A stretch of 64,000 bases of DNA from MPNP01 sp965116235 (GTDB lineage: Bacteria; Pseudomonadota; Alphaproteobacteria; Rhodobacterales; Rhodobacteraceae), in NCBI GenBank assembly GCA_965116235.1, contig OZ220496.1, forward strand, positions 1,550,001-1,614,000, given 5' to 3'. Below the pieces are notes generated by a model. It did not search any database, was not told the origin of the DNA, and was given only the letters and a program-made list of their open reading frames with translations. Shown one piece after another: positions 25,209-34,918 of this stretch (the first letter of the stretch is position 1; each line of letters opens with the position of its first letter). A program made the position numbers and the translations under genes.

Positions 25209-26414
25209 ATGGACTTTTCCCGTGACAGCAATCGGCCGCCCTCACGCCGACCGACCAGCGAACTGTTCGTTGCGGATGACTTTGAGCAACCGATCGGACA
25301 GCTGCTTGCCATGTTCATGGTCGTCACTTTCGTGGCAGTCGGTTTCTTTGTCTTTCGGGACTACATTGTCGAGTTTTTTCAACAGTCGGAGTTTTCTCGT
25401 TACATCTTGGGCTTGATCATCGCCGTGTTCGCTTGGGGAATATACACCTGCTTTTCGCAGATGCTTCAGATCAACAAGTCCGTTCGGTGGATTCGCCAAT
25501 ATGTGACGTCTGGAGACAGCAGCAATTTGCCTTCGGCCCCCAGCTTGCTTACGCCTCTGGCGAATTTGCTTGGGACGACAGCCAAGAGGGCCAGCATTAC
25601 GACAACCTCAGCCCAATCCATTTTGGATACCGTGTTGTCACGCATTGATGAACACAGGGAAAGTACCAGATACATAACCAATCTGCTCATCTTTCTCGGA
25701 TTGTTGGGGACCTTCATTGGCTTGGCCATTGCCGTCCCGCAGATATCGCAGTTCATCAAGTCATTGTCTGGTGCCGATCCCGGCAATGCAAACCTGTTTG
25801 AAGTGATTGTCACCGGGCTTGATCAGCCTCTGAGTGGCATGGGTGTGGCATTTTCCTCGTCCCTTGTGGGTCTGACCGGCTCGTTGATTATAGGATTGCT
25901 GGATCTGTTTGTCGGCATCAGTCAAAACCGCTTTTACCGAACTCTTGAAGAGTGGATCACTCGAAACACCCGTCTGACAACAAGCCCTTTCGAGCGAGAG
26001 ATGGATAATCTGAAGGAACAGTCGGATTCCACCGAAGTCGGCCAGTTGATCACCGATATGCGAAGCCTCTTCGTCGCCTCCGAAGAGAACAAGTTTGAAG
26101 TTCTATCTGCGGTCAGGGACGTGAACGCCGTTTTTACTCGAATTATGGATATCTCTGAAGCCAGGGCTCGTGAAGTCGAAACGAACGAGGAAATTCAGAG
26201 AGCCATGATGAATCGGCTCAATGATATTGTCGAGCGGCAGAATGAAATAGTCGAACTCCTTAATCGGGTGGCCTTGGGAATGGCCGATTCAGAAACACGC
26301 TTGCTCTTGCGAAGCATTGAGATTCAACTGCTCCGTATTCTTGAGGAGAATGCCAACTCGAGGGTCGAATTCATCAGGGAATTGCGGACTCTGTTGGGCG
26401 AGTGGCAAAGCTAG
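25209..26414 (+). CDS. MotA/TolQ/ExbB-like proton channel protein
   Basis: 401 residues. Four probable membrane helices: about 29-49, 62-82, 157-180 ('ITNLLIFLGLLGTFIGLAIAVPQI') and 210-238 ('GMGVAFSSSLVGLTGSLIIGLLDLF'). The last two form the conserved core of the MotA/TolQ/ExbB family. The C-terminal ~150 residues are a charged helical tail in the cytoplasm. Family members use the proton gradient to drive a partner anchored to peptidoglycan or to an outer-membrane system. The partner is very probably the OmpA-like protein at 36392, now 10 kb away. The cellular role of this alphaproteobacterial pair is not established. Confidence 0.82.
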   Translation: MDFSRDSNRPPSRRPTSELFVADDFEQPIGQLLAMFMVVTFVAVGFFVFRDYIVEFFQQSEFSRYILGLIIAVFAWGIYTCFSQMLQINKSVRWIRQYVTSGDSSNLPSAPSLLTPLANLLGTTAKRASITTTSAQSILDTVLSRIDEHRESTRYITNLLIFLGLLGTFIGLAIAVPQISQFIKSLSGADPGNANLFEVIVTGLDQPLSGMGVAFSSSLVGLTGSLIIGLLDLFVGISQNRFYRTLEEWITRNTRLTTSPFEREMDNLKEQSDSTEVGQLITDMRSLFVASEENKFEVLSAVRDVNAVFTRIMDISEARAREVETNEEIQRAMMNRLNDIVERQNEIVELLNRVALGMADSETRLLLRSIEIQLLRILEENANSRVEFIRELRTLLGEWQS

Positions 26415-26651
26415 GCGTTGATTGAACCGCTGCTTCCGACCGACATGCGGGGTGTCCCACGTGTGGATGATCAGCGAGATTGTGTCTGTACTGACGCGCG
26501 GGGTCGCATGACGGGCGTGTTAGAACGAAGTTAGACAGTATTTAGGATGACAGACCACGAGCTGGCATGACAAAAAACACGTTGCAAACTGCGTGGGGAT
26601 AAGGTTATATTACGCATCCGAATCAACATCCAAAGACAGGAGTTCAGAATC
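26415..26651. promoter_or_regulatory. Upstream region of autotransporter 1
   Basis: No gene. Should contain the promoter of the autotransporter; an AGGAG ribosome-binding site (about 26638-26642) lies nine bases before the leader ATG 26652. No promoter hexamers could be assigned reliably. Confidence 0.4.
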
Positions 26652-26726
26652 ATGATGAAACGACTTTCCATTCGGGACAGGAGCTGGCAACAGCCTGCGC
26701 TTGCCCGTCAACGCGAGGGGGGGTAG
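26652..26726 (+). CDS. Leader reading frame of autotransporter 1, closed by a 7-G tract
   Basis: 24 codons from ATG 26652 (good ribosome-binding site) ending in TAG right after the G run. With one extra G the frame would continue without a stop into the autotransporter (through V-D-D-L-A-A.. to residue M at 26783). The same arrangement is found at the second autotransporter. This suggests that the leader is the true start of the protein and that the gene is out of frame in the sequenced DNA. Confidence 0.6.
   Translation: MMKRLSIRDRSWQQPALARQREGG
26717..26723 (+). repeat. Poly-G tract (7 G), probable phase-variation switch
   Basis: Seven consecutive G between leader and body of autotransporter 1, in the context CGCGA(G)7TAGATGA. 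The second autotransporter has the same context with nine G. Eight G would place both in frame. Confidence 0.75.
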
Positions 26727-26782
26727 ATGACCTTGCTGCCCGGCCCCATGGCGGATCGGCCTCCCAGTTCTCGGCAATTGGG

Positions 26783-29158
26783 ATGCTGTGTGTGGGACTG
26801 GCCGCACTCATGTCCCTTCCCATCTCGGCCTCGGCCCAAGGGACATGTACAAACACGCCTGCTGGCGCCGGAACCCCGCCGACTGTAACGATCACCACCA
26901 TCGTCGCGGCTCAGGTCAAGTGCACTGGCCTGACACAGGGGTTGACATTCACCCTCGACACCGGAGCCCAGATCGGCACGAGTGCGGGTTCACGGGCAAC
27001 CGGAGTGACAAACAACGCTGGTGCCCTCGAAATTCTGCCTGGTGCTAGTTCTAGTGGCGACATTGCTGTCGTTAGCCGGGGCTCAATCTACTCAAGCGAG
27101 AATGGCATTCGGGTTTACATCCCACAAAACCGGACCGGTGCCATAAGTGTGGATCTTCAGGCCGGCACCATAGTCGCAACCAAGGCGGGAGCTTATCTCC
27201 TGCAGTATGGAACAGGTGATATCACATTCAAGACGGCGATGGGCAGCACGATCCGAGCATCTGGTGGTGGTTTGCTTGCTGAAGTTAATTCCGTCGGTAG
27301 CGGCAACCTTAGCATCACCCACAACGGCAAGATTTATGCCGACAAGACAGGATTCTTGCTGAACAGCAGAGCGGCTGGCAGCGTCACGGTCACGACGGGA
27401 GCCGACAGCGTGATTGACGCAGACAATGTTCTCGAGAGTGATGGCAATACAGTACTTTCGACCAACGTGGGCAGAGGCATCGAAGCTTCGGCCGGAGCGG
27501 GTGTCATTATGATCACTCACAACGGCATGATTGATGCCGAATATGACGGGATTGCAGTCCTTAATACCGGCGGAGCGGGTGCTATCATGATCACGACGGC
27601 GAAGGGCAGCACGATCACGTCCGTGAACAGAGTGGGCATTCGGGTGCAACACAAGGGCACGGGCACGTTCGATATCAAGATCCGCGGTGAGGTCATGGGA
27701 GACAGCGGGTACAAAAGCAGCCACACCAACAAATATGCTGGCATACATGTAAGAAGCGAACGGACGAGTGCGGGCGGCAAGGGCGGCGAGATCACGGTCG
27801 GTCCGTGGGGTCATGTCCGTTCCGGTGCCATGGAAGCCATCAAGGTGGACGCCTATGCGGGCCCAGTAACCATTATCCTGGAAGAGGACGATGCGGGTGT
27901 TGTGGGTCATGTCGAGGGGGATATCCTCACTCCGGCGACAAACGCCAACACCGCAGTGACCGCCGGTACCCGGTCAGCGCTCACGTTCAAGACTCGCACC
28001 GTATCCGGAACCGTGACAGAACTGAAGGAGGACGATGCCACGAAGGGCATTGTGTATCGTCGTGGCGAGACGACGGGCGTGTATGACAAGGTGATCAAGG
28101 CCCAGCTCACGAAGCTTGAAGGTAAGGGCTACAGGTTTGAGGATGACACGACGATGGACCTGCGTCTGTACAGCGATCGGTCCCGCCTGTATGAGGTGCT
28201 GCCGTCGGTGCTTCTGGGTCTGGTGGAGCTGACGCCTTACAGCACGCGCATGGCGGTGCCACGCCGGACCACCGGCGAAACGGTCATGCTGGAGAGCAGC
28301 AAGGGCGAGCGCGTGGCGGTGCCGCGTTCACGCATGGACATCTGGGTACGCATGGCGATCCGCGACGGTGAACGCATGGCCCAGACTTCGACCACGGCCC
28401 GGGGTTTTCGGGGCCAGTCCCTGGCGTGGGATGTCAAGCAGACCGATCTGGAAGCGGGTCGGGATGTTACGACCGATGCGGGTCTGATGATGGGTGTGAG
28501 TGCCCACTACCGGCAGGGCAAGGCCACCGTCCGAAGGGGTGGCACCGTCGAGGCGACCGGGGCCGGGATGGGGCTGTCCCTGACCTGGACGGATGCCAAT
28601 GGCCTGTATGTGGACGGCCAGCTGGCCTATACCCGGTTCTTTGATGTCACGATGGTGTCCAGCACCAGTTCCGTTGGCACGATCACCTCCACGGGCGGAG
28701 GCAGCGGTCTGGCGGTCGGCGTGGAAGTCGGTCAGCCGATGAGCCTGGGGGACATGACCGTGACCCCGCGGGGCGGCCTGTCCTGGTCGTCGGTGGACCT
28801 GGACGCCTTTGACGAGCCGGCCACGATTGACGGTGCGAGCCGGATTGCTCCGAGCAAGGAGCAGAGCGTCCAGGGTCGGGTCGGGGTGCTGGCGGAGCTG
28901 GGTCCGGCGGAGGCGAACAGCCGACTGTATGCGTCCCTGGATCTGGAGCATGAGTTTTCGCCCGAGTTTGAAGTGATAGCGGGGGATGCCCGGCTCACGG
29001 CGAAGGGCAAGCCGACCTGGGTCCGCGTAGGCGTGGGCGGTTCGATGTCCCTGGGCGGTAGTGACACGATGATGCTGGCGGGGGATGCCTTTTATGCAAC
29101 GGCCGGCAGTGACAACGCCGACTTTGGAGGCGGGGTGGCATTGACCATTCGCTTCTAG
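26783..29158 (+). CDS. Autotransporter 1 (type V secretion, beta-helix passenger)
   Basis: 791 residues counted from ATG 26783; the native start is probably ATG 26652 if the G tract has eight residues. The N-terminus has a signal peptide ('MLCVGLAALMSLPISASAQG'). The passenger (about 30-450) is made of Gly/Thr/Ile-rich repeats such as 'THNGMIDA' and 'KGSTITS', suggesting a right-handed beta-helix. The C-terminal ~300 residues are an outer-membrane beta-barrel of alternating strands ending in the terminal phenylalanine motif 'GGGVALTIRF'. The passenger should be exposed at the cell surface. The barrel is strongly similar to that of autotransporter 2 (42993-45956). GC content is higher than in neighbouring housekeeping genes. 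Adhesin or antigenic roles are plausible but not shown. Confidence 0.85.
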   Translation: MLCVGLAALMSLPISASAQGTCTNTPAGAGTPPTVTITTIVAAQVKCTGLTQGLTFTLDTGAQIGTSAGSRATGVTNNAGALEILPGASSSGDIAVVSRGSIYSSENGIRVYIPQNRTGAISVDLQAGTIVATKAGAYLLQYGTGDITFKTAMGSTIRASGGGLLAEVNSVGSGNLSITHNGKIYADKTGFLLNSRAAGSVTVTTGADSVIDADNVLESDGNTVLSTNVGRGIEASAGAGVIMITHNGMIDAEYDGIAVLNTGGAGAIMITTAKGSTITSVNRVGIRVQHKGTGTFDIKIRGEVMGDSGYKSSHTNKYAGIHVRSERTSAGGKGGEITVGPWGHVRSGAMEAIKVDAYAGPVTIILEEDDAGVVGHVEGDILTPATNANTAVTAGTRSALTFKTRTVSGTVTELKEDDATKGIVYRRGETTGVYDKVIKAQLTKLEGKGYRFEDDTTMDLRLYSDRSRLYEVLPSVLLGLVELTPYSTRMAVPRRTTGETVMLESSKGERVAVPRSRMDIWVRMAIRDGERMAQTSTTARGFRGQSLAWDVKQTDLEAGRDVTTDAGLMMGVSAHYRQGKATVRRGGTVEATGAGMGLSLTWTDANGLYVDGQLAYTRFFDVTMVSSTSSVGTITSTGGGSGLAVGVEVGQPMSLGDMTVTPRGGLSWSSVDLDAFDEPATIDGASRIAPSKEQSVQGRVGVLAELGPAEANSRLYASLDLEHEFSPEFEVIAGDARLTAKGKPTWVRVGVGGSMSLGGSDTMMLAGDAFYATAGSDNADFGGGVALTIRF

Positions 29159-29755
29159 TCGGAAGGGTAGAGACCGCCGGGTGCGTGGCGATGCCGTCTT
29201 GTGCATCGGCCCGACCCCGGCGGCCTAACCATGCAAGCGACGGGTTTGTAGGGTTGGATTACGTAATGTGGTAGCGACGTTCTGTCCAAGCCGTCACCTT
29301 GGCCGGCAACGTCCCCTAATCTGGGACCCGTCGGTACAGGCATGGTCGACACTCGCAGACCACACGATTTACATGCTGTCCGAAGGTCCAATCCCGATTG
29401 TCTTCGGTAATGCCTTATGTGTCATCGGTCGCCGTGCAACGCAGGGGGAAGTGCCCCAGTTCGATTCGACATTGTGTATGGGATAAATGACTGGACGATG
29501 GTTTCATAAAGCGATCTTTTGGGGGCTAAGACTTCGTGCATGCCTGATCTATCGTCAAGCGGGCGCTGAGTGACGGAGCGTTGACGGTGACAGACCGTGC
29601 ATGAGGATGAATTTCGTTAACATTGATAGCCGAATTGTCTCGGGGGTGTCTACGCGCTTCGAAACATGTGGTACCAGGTAGGCGTCTCAAATGATCCGTG
29701 AGAAGGGTATGGAGCGGATAGTGTCTGGCGAGGCATGCTCGGCTCAATCCCTGAT
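29159..29755. other. Gene-poor interval between autotransporter 1 and the sugar operon
   Basis: About 600 bp. A long imperfect inverted repeat with arms CCGCCGGGT and ACCCCGGCGG (about 29176-29224) follows the autotransporter and may act as its terminator, though no T run follows. A 14-bp near repeat (29543-29556 and 29750-29763) was noted. No gene recognised. Confidence 0.4.
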
Positions 29756-30403
29756 CTATTGTCTGTAATAGAGATCGATCTCGGTTGACGTCGCCATGAC
29801 GAAATCTCCATTGGGGAGATCGTTAACGTATAGCTTGTGCTGGATTTCGTCTTCGCTCAGGTTAAAATGTTCCCAACGCTCTCGCAGGCGCTTTTCTAAA
29901 ATGTCACGGGAGACCTCGATCAAGACGTTCAGGTCAAAGAACGGCTTGAGCTGATGCCAGGGAGGTTCCTTGCTGAGCAGGTAGTTTCCTTCGACAACAA
30001 TGCACTTGACATTCTTGGTTATCACGCTGGCTCCGGCTCGGGCAATTTCAAGGTTTCGGTCAAATACTGGGACGACAACATCTTCGGGTTTGTCCGCACG
30101 AAGCCTTCTGAGGGTATGGACCAGACCGTCGACATCGAAAGTGTTGGGCGAGCCCTTGCGTGGCAGGAGCCCCATTTTGTCCAGCAGGATATTGTCCAGA
30201 TGAAAGCCGTCCATGTAGAGCGCAATGGCTTGATCGGACTGCCCTTGATTGAGCGCGTTGACCAGCCAGTCGGCAAAAGTTGTCTTCCCCGAACCTGGAG
30301 GGCCAGCAACGGCGACAACCGTCCGTCGGTCTGAGACAAGGTTTCTGATCGTGCTGAGGATATCCTCTCGATCAATCTGAGGGGTCAGGCCATTGCCAGC
30401 CAT
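29756..30403 (-). CDS. Uridine-kinase-like P-loop sugar/nucleoside kinase (FrcK-like)
   Basis: 215 residues. The P-loop is 'AGPPGSGKTT' (about 33-42), with the phosphoribulokinase/uridine kinase family features 'YMDGFHLDN' and 'IVVEGNYLL' and a lid region 'RLRERWEHFNLSEDEI'. Related kinases are encoded beside fructose-type ABC transporters (for example FrcK of Sinorhizobium), where they act on the imported sugar or its derivative. Last gene of the minus-strand sugar operon; the substrate cannot be named from sequence alone. Confidence 0.82.
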   Translation of the reverse strand: MAGNGLTPQIDREDILSTIRNLVSDRRTVVAVAGPPGSGKTTFADWLVNALNQGQSDQAIALYMDGFHLDNILLDKMGLLPRKGSPNTFDVDGLVHTLRRLRADKPEDVVVPVFDRNLEIARAGASVITKNVKCIVVEGNYLLSKEPPWHQLKPFFDLNVLIEVSRDILEKRLRERWEHFNLSEDEIQHKLYVNDLPNGDFVMATSTEIDLYYRQ

Positions 30404-30421
30404 CTGCAGGCCCGGCTCTCG

Positions 30422-31270
30422 TCAAATCAGTCGGTATTGCCTGGCCTTGTTGCGCAGGAACGGCAGGCCTTCATCCATGACCTCGGTGTTACTCGCGGCT
30501 ACAGGACGCCAGACACTCAATGCACTGCCGATTTCGGGTGGAAGTTCGATAAAGCTCTCCATGGCCATGCCCCCGTCGAAGCCCACGGCAGCCAGTCCGG
30601 CAAAGATCTCGTCCCAATCACAGGTGCCACTTCCGGGTGTTCCGCGGTCGCTTTCAGACAGATGAATGTATTTCAGATACTTGGCGGCATCGATGATGCC
30701 GTTGGCTGCCCCTTTTTCTTCAATATTCATATGGTAGGTATCCAGGTGAATGAAGACGTTGTCAGCGCCGATCCGTTCAATCAAATCCCGTGCTTGCCAG
30801 CCTGTATTGAGCAGATGGGTCTCGTACCGATTGACCGGTTCAATGCCAAACTGAAGTCCAAGCGATTTGGCATATTTGCCAATCGATTCAACCGCCCGAG
30901 CGACATTGTCCAGTTCTGGCTGGGTTGGGGGTTTGCCAGTTCGTTCACCAATGCCGCCGTACGTCACGCCTGTGAGCGCCTCGGCCCCCATGGCATGAGC
31001 TTTGTCAAGCACGTTCTTGAGGAACGCAATGGCCTTGTCAGGATCTCGGGACGCCCAACAATCACTAGGCAAACCTAGGGAGCACACGGCATTCAATGAG
31101 TATTGCTCCAGCAGTTTACGAGTATGGTCTGCATCGACAATGGAGGGATCAAGCAGGGGAATTTCGACGAAATCAACATTGTAACCTGCCGCCGAGCGAA
31201 CGCCTAGCTCGGCTCCTTCACGGTCCCATTTCATGGTCCACATACAGGCATGAACGCCAAACCCTTTCAT
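30422..31270 (-). CDS. Sugar isomerase/epimerase, D-tagatose/psicose 3-epimerase-like TIM barrel
   Basis: 282 residues. Metal and substrate ligands of the ketose 3-epimerase family are all in place: E144 ('GIEPVNRYE'), D177 ('HLDTYHMNIEE'), H203 ('HLSESDRG') and E238 ('AMESF'), with R209 following. These enzymes epimerise ketohexoses at C3 using Mn2+ or similar. It sits between a kinase gene and a sugar ABC transporter, so import, epimerisation and phosphorylation of a rare sugar is a reasonable model (inference). Confidence 0.85.
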   Translation of the reverse strand: MKGFGVHACMWTMKWDREGAELGVRSAAGYNVDFVEIPLLDPSIVDADHTRKLLEQYSLNAVCSLGLPSDCWASRDPDKAIAFLKNVLDKAHAMGAEALTGVTYGGIGERTGKPPTQPELDNVARAVESIGKYAKSLGLQFGIEPVNRYETHLLNTGWQARDLIERIGADNVFIHLDTYHMNIEEKGAANGIIDAAKYLKYIHLSESDRGTPGSGTCDWDEIFAGLAAVGFDGGMAMESFIELPPEIGSALSVWRPVAASNTEVMDEGLPFLRNKARQYRLI

Positions 31271-31271
31271 G

Positions 31272-32267
31272 TCATTCCCTTCTCTTCAAAAAAATCCGCA
31301 ATCGCGTAACGATGTGTCTGATTACCATAACCAGGATTAAAAACAAGCCCCAGACGGCCGTTGAAAGATGCTGATTGGCTCCAAGCAGGTTCAGGCCGGA
31401 TGACAGTACCTGCAGGATAACAAGCGCCACGGCCACGGGCATGACCCGTCCAAATCCGCCGAAGGGGTCAACGCCACCCAGAAAACAGGCTAGAACGGTA
31501 ACCAGGAGCAGGGCTTCGCCATGACCTACTCGCACGGAATTGAATCGGGCCACCATGAGTATACCGGCTATGCCGCACAACATGCCCGAGAAAGTGTAGA
31601 TCAGGGTGAGCGTCCGCCGGGTCGGTATGCCGGAATACTCCGATGCCGGCAAGTTGGACCCGACCATGTAAACGGAAAAGCCATGACGCGTCGAGACAAG
31701 CATGACATGCCACGCCACGGCCACAAGGGTAAAAATGATCATGGGCACCGGTATGTAGAGCAGACTGCCATGCCCGATGGCTCCGACGAATTCCGGAAAG
31801 CCCGAAATATCACCGCCCCGGGTCAGAAATTCACCGAGCCCACGGAGAAAAATCATCATGGCCAGCGAGACAAGAATGGGGTGGGCGCCAGTGTAGGCCA
31901 CGGCCAGTCCCATGACAAGGCCGGCCGCCGCCCCGACGGCCAGTGCCGCAGCGACCCCCAGCAGAAAAGCGCCGATACCCGCTTCCGGTCCTCCAGCCTG
32001 AAGCAAGGTCCAGGCGAGGGTCAGTCCGGAAAGATTGGCCGTAAAGATGATGGCCAGATTCAACCCTCCCGAAAGTATCGGTGCCAGCATCGCCAGGGTC
32101 AGCAATCCCAGTACAGGGAGCTGAAAAGCCATCGAACTCAGGTTGGCCGAAGTCAAGAACCGTGGGGTCAGGCTTGAAAAGGCCATGAACAGGAGAGCCA
32201 GAAAACAAAGGAGCGCCACGGTTTCCTTGCCGAGCTGGTGGATGATGCCTTTGCCAAGTGACTGCAT
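31272..32267 (-). CDS. Sugar ABC transporter permease 2 (RbsC family)
   Basis: 331 residues from ATG 32267, which is two bases past the stop codon of the preceding permease gene; a longer open frame to 32453 is antisense-like extension without support. About eight to ten hydrophobic helices and the family loop 'EYSGIPTRRTLTLIYTFSGMLCGIAGILM' with 'FLGGVDPFGGFGRV' are visible. Works with the adjacent permease as a heterodimer, as in LsrCD or RhaPQ-type importers. Confidence 0.88.
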   Translation of the reverse strand: MQSLGKGIIHQLGKETVALLCFLALLFMAFSSLTPRFLTSANLSSMAFQLPVLGLLTLAMLAPILSGGLNLAIIFTANLSGLTLAWTLLQAGGPEAGIGAFLLGVAAALAVGAAAGLVMGLAVAYTGAHPILVSLAMMIFLRGLGEFLTRGGDISGFPEFVGAIGHGSLLYIPVPMIIFTLVAVAWHVMLVSTRHGFSVYMVGSNLPASEYSGIPTRRTLTLIYTFSGMLCGIAGILMVARFNSVRVGHGEALLLVTVLACFLGGVDPFGGFGRVMPVAVALVILQVLSSGLNLLGANQHLSTAVWGLFLILVMVIRHIVTRLRIFLKRRE

Positions 32268-32269
32268 CT

Positions 32270-33283
32270 TCAATACGAAGCTCGAAGGTATTTCATGGGA
32301 TTCTTCAGAAAATCCGCCCCGATCCTGATGTTCGAGGTTGACACGGCGATCAGAATGGCGCCCCCAATGATCATCTGGAAGGCAAAGGGCGACACCCCCA
32401 GAAGATTGAGTCCGTTTTGCGTGATGGCCACGAACATGACACCGAGGACACATCCAAGGATCGAGCCTTTGCCGCCTCCGAGCCGAGCCCCACCCAGAAC
32501 CACAGCGGCCAGGACTTCAAGCTCCCGGCCGTAAAGAGCATTGGGGACAACTTCCTTGACAATGTTGACCTGCATCAAGCCGGCAATGCCGGCCATCATG
32601 CCCATCCAGCCATAGACAACGGCCTGAATGAGAGCAATGTTGACCCCGGCCCGTCTGGCCCCTTCCGGATTGTCGCCAAACGCATAGATCTGACGTCCGG
32701 TGGACGTGTGCCGGATCAGTATCCAGGTCGCGATGACACAGCCGATCATGACAGCCACGGCCAGATTCAGTTCGGACCAGGTGCCGTTCGCCGACTGATG
32801 CTCGAAGATGAAAATGCGCGACGTCCACCAGTTGGGAAGATTGTAGATGTTGCGACCGGAAGTGAAAAACATCAACAGGCCGAAGAAGGCGTTGAAAGTG
32901 GCAATGGTAATGACGATCGAGATGATTCGAAAACCGTGAATCAAGGTGGCGTTAATGAGGCCCAGACCGATGCCGATGAGGCCGCTGATCAGGAATCCCG
33001 CGATCCAGTTGCCACCTCCCAGCAGGCCGAAGCATTGTGCCGCGACATATTGAACGACGGAAGCGGCGACAGCAAAGGAGATGTCAATGCCACCCGAAAT
33101 CAGGACCACCAGTAGCCCGACGGCCCAGATGAGGTTGACGGCATTGTTGTTGAGAAGCGAAGTGAGGTTGCCCAGGCTCAGAAACTGCTCGGAAGCCAGC
33201 GACAGGCCAAGGCACATGAAAACGACGACGACAAGCAATCGCGCCTCGATGGTATAGTTCCTGAGAAGACGGAATCTAGGCAT
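32270..33283 (-). CDS. Sugar ABC transporter permease 1 (RbsC family)
   Basis: 337 residues from ATG 33283, which overlaps the end of the ATPase gene by eight bases (33276-33283), implying translational coupling. Hydrophobic helices run throughout; the coupling loop 'GDNPEGARRAGVNIALIQAVVYGWMGMMAG' and 'VLGGARLGGGKGSILG' are hallmarks of carbohydrate uptake transporter-2 permeases. The next gene is a second, divergent permease of the same family. Confidence 0.9.
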   Translation of the reverse strand: MPRFRLLRNYTIEARLLVVVVFMCLGLSLASEQFLSLGNLTSLLNNNAVNLIWAVGLLVVLISGGIDISFAVAASVVQYVAAQCFGLLGGGNWIAGFLISGLIGIGLGLINATLIHGFRIISIVITIATFNAFFGLLMFFTSGRNIYNLPNWWTSRIFIFEHQSANGTWSELNLAVAVMIGCVIATWILIRHTSTGRQIYAFGDNPEGARRAGVNIALIQAVVYGWMGMMAGIAGLMQVNIVKEVVPNALYGRELEVLAAVVLGGARLGGGKGSILGCVLGVMFVAITQNGLNLLGVSPFAFQMIIGGAILIAVSTSNIRIGADFLKNPMKYLRASY

Positions 33284-34790
33284 AAACCAAGGCTTCAAGT
33301 TGCTCGACCGATTGCGCAAGCGGATCATGTTCGCAATTGATCTCGCCATTGACCATGTGCAGGACACGATCCGAATTGAAGTGAACCTCATGGACCTCGT
33401 CGGAAATCAGAAGTATGCCAATGCCCTGATCGGCCAAGGATCGCACAATTTTGAAAATGCCCGCTCGTGCCCCCACATCAACCCCGACAGTGGGGCTGTC
33501 CAAGATCATCAGCCGTGGATCGGTCGCCAGCCATTTGGCCAGTACGACACGTTGCTGATTGCCCCCGGACAGAGTTGAAACGGCATCGGAAGGGTGTCCA
33601 ATGCGAATGGCCAGCTCGTTGATCCAGTCTTCAATCAGAGTTTCCTTCCTGGAAGCGGATATGAAGCCCAGCCCGTTCACAATTTTTTTGAGTATCGTTG
33701 TCGCTATGTTGTCTGCAATGGATTGCGGTTGAATGAGGCCAAGCGAAAGCCGATCCTCTGAAACATAGGCGACACCGGCCGTTATGGCGTCACGGATCGA
33801 ATTGAACTTGACCACCTCTCCACCGAGACGAATGGTGCCGGAGGCAGCTTGGGTCATGCCAATCAAGGCATGTGCCAATTCGGTTCGGCCCGCTCCAATC
33901 AAGCCGGTAAGCCCGACGATTTCTCCTTTGCGGACTGTCAGGGATACGTTGCTGAACTCATTGTCACGCGAAAGACCGTCGACTTCCAGAATGGGTTCTG
34001 CATCATGATCCCGGGAGGCTGAAACTTCGCTTACCAGAGTCTGATTGGTCATCAGTTCGGCCAGTTTGGTCTGGGTCATGCCCGCGGTCGGGAATACCCC
34101 GACCAGATGGCCGTCACGCAAAACTGTGACCCGAGTCGAGATGGCCAGGACTTCAGCCAGCCGGTGACTGACGAAAACGACGGCTACCCCGTCATTTGAC
34201 AGATTCTGAACGATCTGAAGAAGGGCCCTGGTTTCACTTTGCGTCAGGGACGATGTGGGTTCGTCCATGAAGATCAGTCGTGCATCACCCATCAGGGCCC
34301 GCGCAATGGCCACGATCTGCCTCTGAGCGATCGGCAGCGATCTGAGAGGTTCGTCCAGATCCATTTCGACGTTCAGCCGTCTGAGAATCGCTTCGACCCG
34401 CGGCTTGACCGAACGTGTCCCGATCAACTTGGGCCAAATGCCAACGACCGAGTCAAAGGCGATATTCTCAGCCACCGACATATGAGGAAAGAGGGCTAGA
34501 TCCTGCCAAATCACGGAAATCCCCATGTCTCTTGACTGGGCCGGAGAAATTGAACTGACATCTGTCCCTAGTATGTTCAGTTGAGCGCCGGGATCCGGAG
34601 TGTATACGCCGGTTACAATCTTGATGAGAGTGCTCTTGCCACATCCGTTTTCACCGGCCAGGCAGTGAACCTCGCCAGGCCTGACGCGGAATGAAACGTT
34701 TTCGAGAGCCTTGACCCCGCCAAAGGTCTTGGAAACGTTTTCGAGTTTCAATACCCATTCGGGGTCCGAATTCACCGTTGCCAATCCCAA
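33276..34790 (-). CDS. Sugar ABC transporter ATP-binding protein (RbsA family, duplicated ATPase)
   Basis: 504 residues; two tandem ABC modules. The first has Walker A 'GENGCGKSTL', and Walker B 'ARLIFMDEPTSSL' and is complete; the second has 'GLIGAGRTEL' in place of a normal Walker A and signature 'LSGGNQQRVVLAKWL' with 'LMILDSPTVGVDVGAR'. This asymmetry is normal for the RbsA/MglA/XylG family. Start codon uncertain: TTG 34790, TTG 34784 and GTG 34775 are possible. Powers the two permeases encoded downstream. Confidence 0.92.
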   Translation of the reverse strand: MGLATVNSDPEWVLKLENVSKTFGGVKALENVSFRVRPGEVHCLAGENGCGKSTLIKIVTGVYTPDPGAQLNILGTDVSSISPAQSRDMGISVIWQDLALFPHMSVAENIAFDSVVGIWPKLIGTRSVKPRVEAILRRLNVEMDLDEPLRSLPIAQRQIVAIARALMGDARLIFMDEPTSSLTQSETRALLQIVQNLSNDGVAVVFVSHRLAEVLAISTRVTVLRDGHLVGVFPTAGMTQTKLAELMTNQTLVSEVSASRDHDAEPILEVDGLSRDNEFSNVSLTVRKGEIVGLTGLIGAGRTELAHALIGMTQAASGTIRLGGEVVKFNSIRDAITAGVAYVSEDRLSLGLIQPQSIADNIATTILKKIVNGLGFISASRKETLIEDWINELAIRIGHPSDAVSTLSGGNQQRVVLAKWLATDPRLMILDSPTVGVDVGARAGIFKIVRSLADQGIGILLISDEVHEVHFNSDRVLHMVNGEINCEHDPLAQSVEQLEALVYA

Positions 34791-34918
34791 TGTCTAAATA
34801 TTGGCCGTCGTTCGGCCTGCTGTTGAACTCGGCATTGCATGCCCAAACCTGAACCGAGGAGGCCTGCAACTCTTCCTGAGGCCTGACGGCGTGCGACTTG
34901 TACAGAAGGTGGGGCAGA

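Noticed and set aside
27092..27910. 272-codon frame antisense to autotransporter 1, and another at 28328-29206
   Set aside because: Same artefact; the sense frame has clear signal peptide, repeats and barrel.
29543..29763. 14-bp near repeat CCTGATCTAT-Y-GTC at both ends of a 220-bp stretch
   Set aside because: One mismatch, no inverted ends beside it; may be chance or a small duplication of the kinase gene end.
32268..32453. N-terminal extension of permease 2
   Set aside because: It overlaps the upstream permease gene in another frame, is hydrophilic and His/Arg-rich unlike permease N-termini, and ATG 32267 fits the operon spacing.
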